Origin: Chloroflexota bacterium
GTDB taxonomy: Bacteria; Chloroflexota; Limnocylindria; Limnocylindrales; CSP1-4
Direction of reading: 5' to 3'
NCBI GenBank assembly: GCA_027457005.1
Contig: DAIDTV010000054.1
Location: 1 to 8,934 of the forward strand
DNA: 8,934 nucleotides
Position 1 is the stretch's first letter. Each line of letters begins with the position of its first letter. The position numbers were made by a program, and so were the translations under genes. Below, one piece after another: positions 6,441 through 8,934 of the stretch. A model generated the notes under the pieces. The model made no database searches and was not told where the DNA came from. It was given only the letters and a program-made list of their open reading frames with translations.

Positions 6441-7382
6441 TCACGCGGGTGGCGCGTCCACCGAAGGTGCACTCGCGGCTGACCTGGCCAGGAGCGGCTC
6501 TCCCGCGAACGCCCACCACGCGGGGTGGACCAGGAGCTTCAGCAACGCGTCGTGCCGCTCGAACTGCTCCGCCGCCACGTCCAGCGGCCGGTTCCAGCGC
6601 CCGTGCGAGTCGGTCACGTAGTAGCGGTTCTGGACGAAGTTGGCCTCATACGTGAGCCCCAGGGACGCCATCGGCACGGGTCGCAGGTCGCATCGCAGGG
6701 CCCGGCCCGAGACCGGGTCGGAGCCGGCGATCGTGCGGGAGGGCGGGCCGTTCTGCGGGCGCGGCGCCTCGACGAACGCCTCGCCGTTGTTGTACCCGAA
6801 GGCCCGGCACAGCGCGTCGCCGTGCGCCGAGGTCCCGGTCACCTCGAAGCCGGCGCGGCGCAGGTGGCCGAGCTCGCTGCGGAGCACCTCGGCGGGATCA
6901 CGCCCGGTGCGCAGCGCAACGGTGATCGCGTTGTTGTGGAGGCCGATCTCGTGACCCAGGGCCTGGATCCGCTCGAGCGCCCGCCGCACGTACCGCGACG
7001 GCGGCCCGGCGAGCCCCTCGCGGTAGTACCAGTCCGTGTGCAGCACGTAGTAGCTGGCCCGATAGCCGCGGCCCGCCTCCCACTCGGCGAAGCGGACCGA
7101 GTTGTCGATATCGCTGTCGGTGTCGTGGCGGAGCACCACCAGCCGCGGCGAGCGCTGAGCGGCGGGCAGGTCCATGTAGTCCCTGACGGGGACGACCGCC
7201 TCGGCCCTGCGGAGGATCCCGTCCAGGGCCTCGAGGTCGGCGGGCCCGAACGCGCGACGACGAGCCAGGACGCGCCGTCGGTCCGCGATCAGGGTGCGGG
7301 GGATACCGTCGGTCCGGCGCACCGGGACGATGCGGTTCCGCACCGAGCGCGCCACCGCGCGGACCCTCGCCTCCGGCGTCAT
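6441..7382 (-). CDS. Polysaccharide deacetylase-like (NodB-fold) protein
   Basis: A 313-residue protein of the carbohydrate-esterase-like group with a NodB fold, which typically removes acyl groups from sugars using a divalent metal. Visible elements are LRHDTDSDID (84-93), the counterpart of the Asp-Asp motif; GHEIGLHNN (143-151), the counterpart of the metal-binding His motif; TSAHGD (184-189); and a late LLVHPAWW (283-290), matching the C-terminal His-Pro-x-Trp-Trp seen in the RHDxD subfamily often found in surface-polysaccharide loci. The His pair is spaced H-x4-H rather than the classical H-x3-H, so activity is not assured. No signal peptide or membrane segment is seen, suggesting a cytoplasmic location. 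The ATG at 7382 is preceded by AGGA with a seven-base spacer, which decides the start over an in-frame ATG at 7481. It is divergent from the GNAT-like gene and convergent with UPF0182. Confidence 0.85.
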   Translation of the reverse strand: MTPEARVRAVARSVRNRIVPVRRTDGIPRTLIADRRRVLARRRAFGPADLEALDGILRRAEAVVPVRDYMDLPAAQRSPRLVVLRHDTDSDIDNSVRFAEWEAGRGYRASYYVLHTDWYYREGLAGPPSRYVRRALERIQALGHEIGLHNNAITVALRTGRDPAEVLRSELGHLRRAGFEVTGTSAHGDALCRAFGYNNGEAFVEAPRPQNGPPSRTIAGSDPVSGRALRCDLRPVPMASLGLTYEANFVQNRYYVTDSHGRWNRPLDVAAEQFERHDALLKLLVHPAWWAFAGEPLLARSAASAPSVDAPPA

Positions 7383-7491
7383 CGCGGCATCCTGGCGAAC
7401 GTCACTCTCCACCTCTCCCGCGCGGGACGATCGCCTCGAACTCGTCACCGTGGCCGCGCAAGGGCCGGCGTACGGTAGCATGGCACGCCCG
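7383..7491. promoter_or_regulatory. Divergent intergenic region between the deacetylase-like and GNAT-like genes
   Basis: This 109-bp region separates two divergent starts and should carry both promoters. It holds the minus-strand ribosome-binding site AGGA (7393-7390) and, near its right end, the ACGGTAGCATGG motif. No convincing -35 hexamer or operator palindrome was seen. Confidence 0.5.
7472..7483 (+). promoter_or_regulatory. ACGGTAGCATGG motif at the GNAT-like gene start
   Basis: Identical over 12 bases to 3232-3243. TAGCAT (7476-7481) is a plausible -10 element, and an ATG follows at 7492, ten bases later. That would give a leaderless or very short-leader transcript. No Shine-Dalgarno sequence precedes 7492, which fits this reading. 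If correct, the ATG at 7480 inside the motif would not be transcribed in translatable form and 7492 is the start. Confidence 0.35.
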
Positions 7492-8334
7492 ATGACACCG
7501 TATCCGCCCCTGACGATCAGCTTCCTGCGCGGCGATACGCCGGACCCGCACTGCGTCGACTACCCCGACCGGTTCTACGCCCAGTTCACCGCCCCGAGCG
7601 CACGCGATCCGCGGGTCGGCCGCTACGAGGACGGCTGCTCGATCCTGGTCGCGCCGCCCACGTTCGACGAGTACTGGGGCTCGCCGCACGCCTACTGGAT
7701 GCGCCAGAAGGTGCGCCGGGCGGCGCGCGAGGGCTACGCCGTCGCGGCGATCGACCGCGACGCCTACCTCGACGACATCTACGCCATCAACACGTCCATG
7801 GAGGAACGCCAGGGGCGCCCGATGGCCGAGGCCTATCGGCAGCCCCCGGCGCCGCAGGGTCCGCTGCCCGACTTTCCCTGCCCTCGCCACGCCCTGCGCC
7901 GGTACGGGGTACTCCATGAGGACCACCTGTACGCGTACGCCTGGGTCTACGTGATCGGGGAGATGTGCCTCTTCTCGACGATCCTGGGCCACGGCGAGCA
8001 CATGAAGTCGGGAATCATGTCGCTCCTGGTGGCGGAGGTGGTCCGCGACCTGATGGCGACCGCCGGGCTGCGCTTCGCCATGTACAACCTGCACGCGTCC
8101 GGCACCGACGGGCTGCGCTTCTTCAAGGAGCAGATGGGCTTCGCGCCCTACCGCGTGACCTGGGTGATGGGGGACGGCACCGACGAGGAACGGCTGGTGG
8201 CGCGGGCGAGGAGCGTGGAGGAGTCGCTCCGTACGGGCGCAGGCGCGCGCCGGCCCGGTGGCGCCCCGAGGCCATCGCCGGCGACGCTCCGGCGACTCGC
8301 GCAGCGCGTGGGACGGCTCATCCCCCGCGGCTGA
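7492..8334 (+). CDS. GNAT-like acyltransferase of unknown substrate
   Basis: A 280-residue soluble protein whose central and C-terminal parts look like a GNAT-superfamily acyltransferase or a FemAB-like relative. TSMEERQGRPM (101-111) is followed by a short Pro-rich insert. YGVLHEDHLYAYAWVYV (138-154) then looks like paired beta strands. STILGHGEHMKSGIMSLL (162-179) sits where the acyl-CoA-binding loop and helix are expected, and GTDGLRFFKEQMGF (204-217) resembles the last conserved GNAT segment. The N-terminal 90 residues, including LRGDTPDPHCVDYPDRFYAQF (12-32), are not assignable by eye. The C-terminal tail (about 245-280) is basic and Pro/Ala-rich. There is no signal peptide. Next to the deacetylase-like gene and glycosyltransferases, acylation of a sugar nucleotide or glycan is plausible but inferred. 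Start could instead be the ATG at 7480. The 3' end overlaps the convergent glycosyltransferase gene by 17 bp. Confidence 0.8.
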   Translation: MTPYPPLTISFLRGDTPDPHCVDYPDRFYAQFTAPSARDPRVGRYEDGCSILVAPPTFDEYWGSPHAYWMRQKVRRAAREGYAVAAIDRDAYLDDIYAINTSMEERQGRPMAEAYRQPPAPQGPLPDFPCPRHALRRYGVLHEDHLYAYAWVYVIGEMCLFSTILGHGEHMKSGIMSLLVAEVVRDLMATAGLRFAMYNLHASGTDGLRFFKEQMGFAPYRVTWVMGDGTDEERLVARARSVEESLRTGAGARRPGGAPRPSPATLRRLAQRVGRLIPRG

Positions 8335-8934
8335 TCCTGCGCACGACCCCGAGGTAGACCTCCGCCTGGCGCTCCCAGTTGTGGGTCGCCCGCGCGGCCG
8401 CGAGGGCCCGTGCGCGGTACGCGGAGCGCTCGGCGTCGGGCGCATCGAGGACGGCGAGGATCGCCCGGGCGACGTCGCCCGGATCGTCCGGATCGCACAG
8501 CACGCCGGCGCCCGTCTCGCGCACGATCGCGGCCATGCCCGGCAGGTCGCTGGCGACGACGGGGACGCCGGCCGCCAACGCCTCGAACAGCTTGTTCGGC
8601 GTGGTCAGCCGGTGATTGAGCGTGTTGCCCTCGATGGGCATCGCGGCCACGTCCGCGGAGGCGACCCATTCGAGCAGCTCGTCCGGCGGGACGCCCGGCA
8701 CGACGTGCACGCGGTCGGCGTACGTGAGACTGGCTGCCCGGGCCCGGTACGCGTCGAACCGGGGACCGAACCCCATCACCGCGAGATGCGCGCCGGGAAC
8801 GCGGCCCATCGCCTCGAACAGCCGCTCGATCCCCCGGTGCGGGAACAGGTACCCGTGGTACAGCACCACCGGAACGTCCGGGTCGAGCACGAGCAGCTGG
8901 TGGCGACGGCGCGGCCGGGGCGGGCCGCCCGGCT
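8318..8934 (-). CDS. GT-B glycosyltransferase, C-terminal part, cut by the right edge
   Basis: The frame is open from the right edge to a TGA at 8318-8320 and gives about 205 residues, essentially the donor-binding half of a group 1 (GT4-like) glycosyltransferase. PVVLYHGYLFPHRGIERLFE marks the start of the second Rossmann domain. DVAAMPIEGNTLNHR is followed by TPNKLFEALAAGVPVVASD, which contains the conserved donor-site acidic residue and the Gly-x-Pro-Val-Val turn. The sequence reads back past the GTG at 8888-8890 without a stop (about 14 more codons), so the true start lies beyond the window and that GTG is internal. The N-terminal acceptor domain is missing only because of the window edge. 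It is a distinct protein from the glycosyltransferase at 243-1463. Its role in building the same glycan is inferred from proximity. Confidence 0.9.
   Translation of the reverse strand, partial: PGGPPRPRRRHQLLVLDPDVPVVLYHGYLFPHRGIERLFEAMGRVPGAHLAVMGFGPRFDAYRARAASLTYADRVHVVPGVPPDELLEWVASADVAAMPIEGNTLNHRLTTPNKLFEALAAGVPVVASDLPGMAAIVRETGAGVLCDPDDPGDVARAILAVLDAPDAERSAYRARALAAARATHNWERQAEVYLGVVRRISRGG

Noticed and set aside
3830..6655. A very long second open frame on the plus strand, 941 codons, largely inside the UPF0182 gene
   Set aside because: Its translation is an Arg/Gly/Pro/Ala-rich string with no recognisable domain, while the overlapping frame gives a convincing UPF0182 protein. Long spurious frames are expected in GC-rich DNA, where stop codons are rare.
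1..8934. Search for CRISPR arrays, tRNA or rRNA genes, transposases, phage genes, toxin-antitoxin pairs and retroelements
   Set aside because: None is visible by reading both strands. The window is accounted for by surface-polysaccharide-type genes and the UPF0182 gene, with no clear sign of a previously undescribed system.

Overview
This is a GC-rich window (roughly 70% G+C by eye, with G/C strongly favoured at third codon positions) carrying six complete or nearly complete genes and one partial gene at each edge. The organism is most likely a high-GC Gram-positive-type bacterium, either Actinobacteriota or Chloroflexota. The best lineage hint is the large UPF0182-family membrane protein, a family known mainly from Actinobacteria, Cyanobacteria, Chloroflexi and some clostridia. 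The sequence alone does not settle the phylum. Genes are tightly packed: no gene-free stretch exceeds 300 bases, and the longest is the 178 bp between 3221 and 3398.

Layout. 2-211 (+): C-terminal end of an unidentified protein. 243-3220 (-): a three-gene unit transcribed leftwards in the order wzm-like ABC permease, wzt-like ABC ATPase, family-4-type glycosyltransferase. Permease and ATPase are joined by a TGATG stop/start overlap. 3221-3398: divergent regulatory region with palindromes, an 11-bp direct repeat and a purine-rich ribosome-binding site. 3399-6419 (+): a 1006-residue UPF0182 membrane protein. 6441-7382 (-): a NodB-fold, polysaccharide-deacetylase-like protein, convergent with the previous gene. 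7383-7491: second divergent promoter region. 7492-8334 (+): a GNAT-like acyltransferase. 8318-8934 (-): C-terminal half of a second GT-B glycosyltransferase, overlapping the previous gene tail to tail and running off the right edge.

Taken together this is part of a cell-surface polysaccharide locus. Glycosyltransferases build a glycan on a lipid carrier. The Wzm/Wzt-type ABC transporter moves the finished polymer across the cytoplasmic membrane. The deacetylase-like and acyltransferase-like proteins could trim or decorate it. That joint role is inferred from family and neighbourhood; substrates cannot be read from the sequence. The UPF0182 protein has no established function, so its place beside the exporter is suggestive only.

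I found no evidence of a wholly new system. No CRISPR array, tRNA, rRNA, insertion sequence, phage gene or toxin-antitoxin pair is visible. The most interesting non-coding signal is a 10-bp sequence, CGGTAGCATG, that occurs three times, each time at or just upstream of a gene start. It may be a promoter element associated with leaderless or near-leaderless transcripts.
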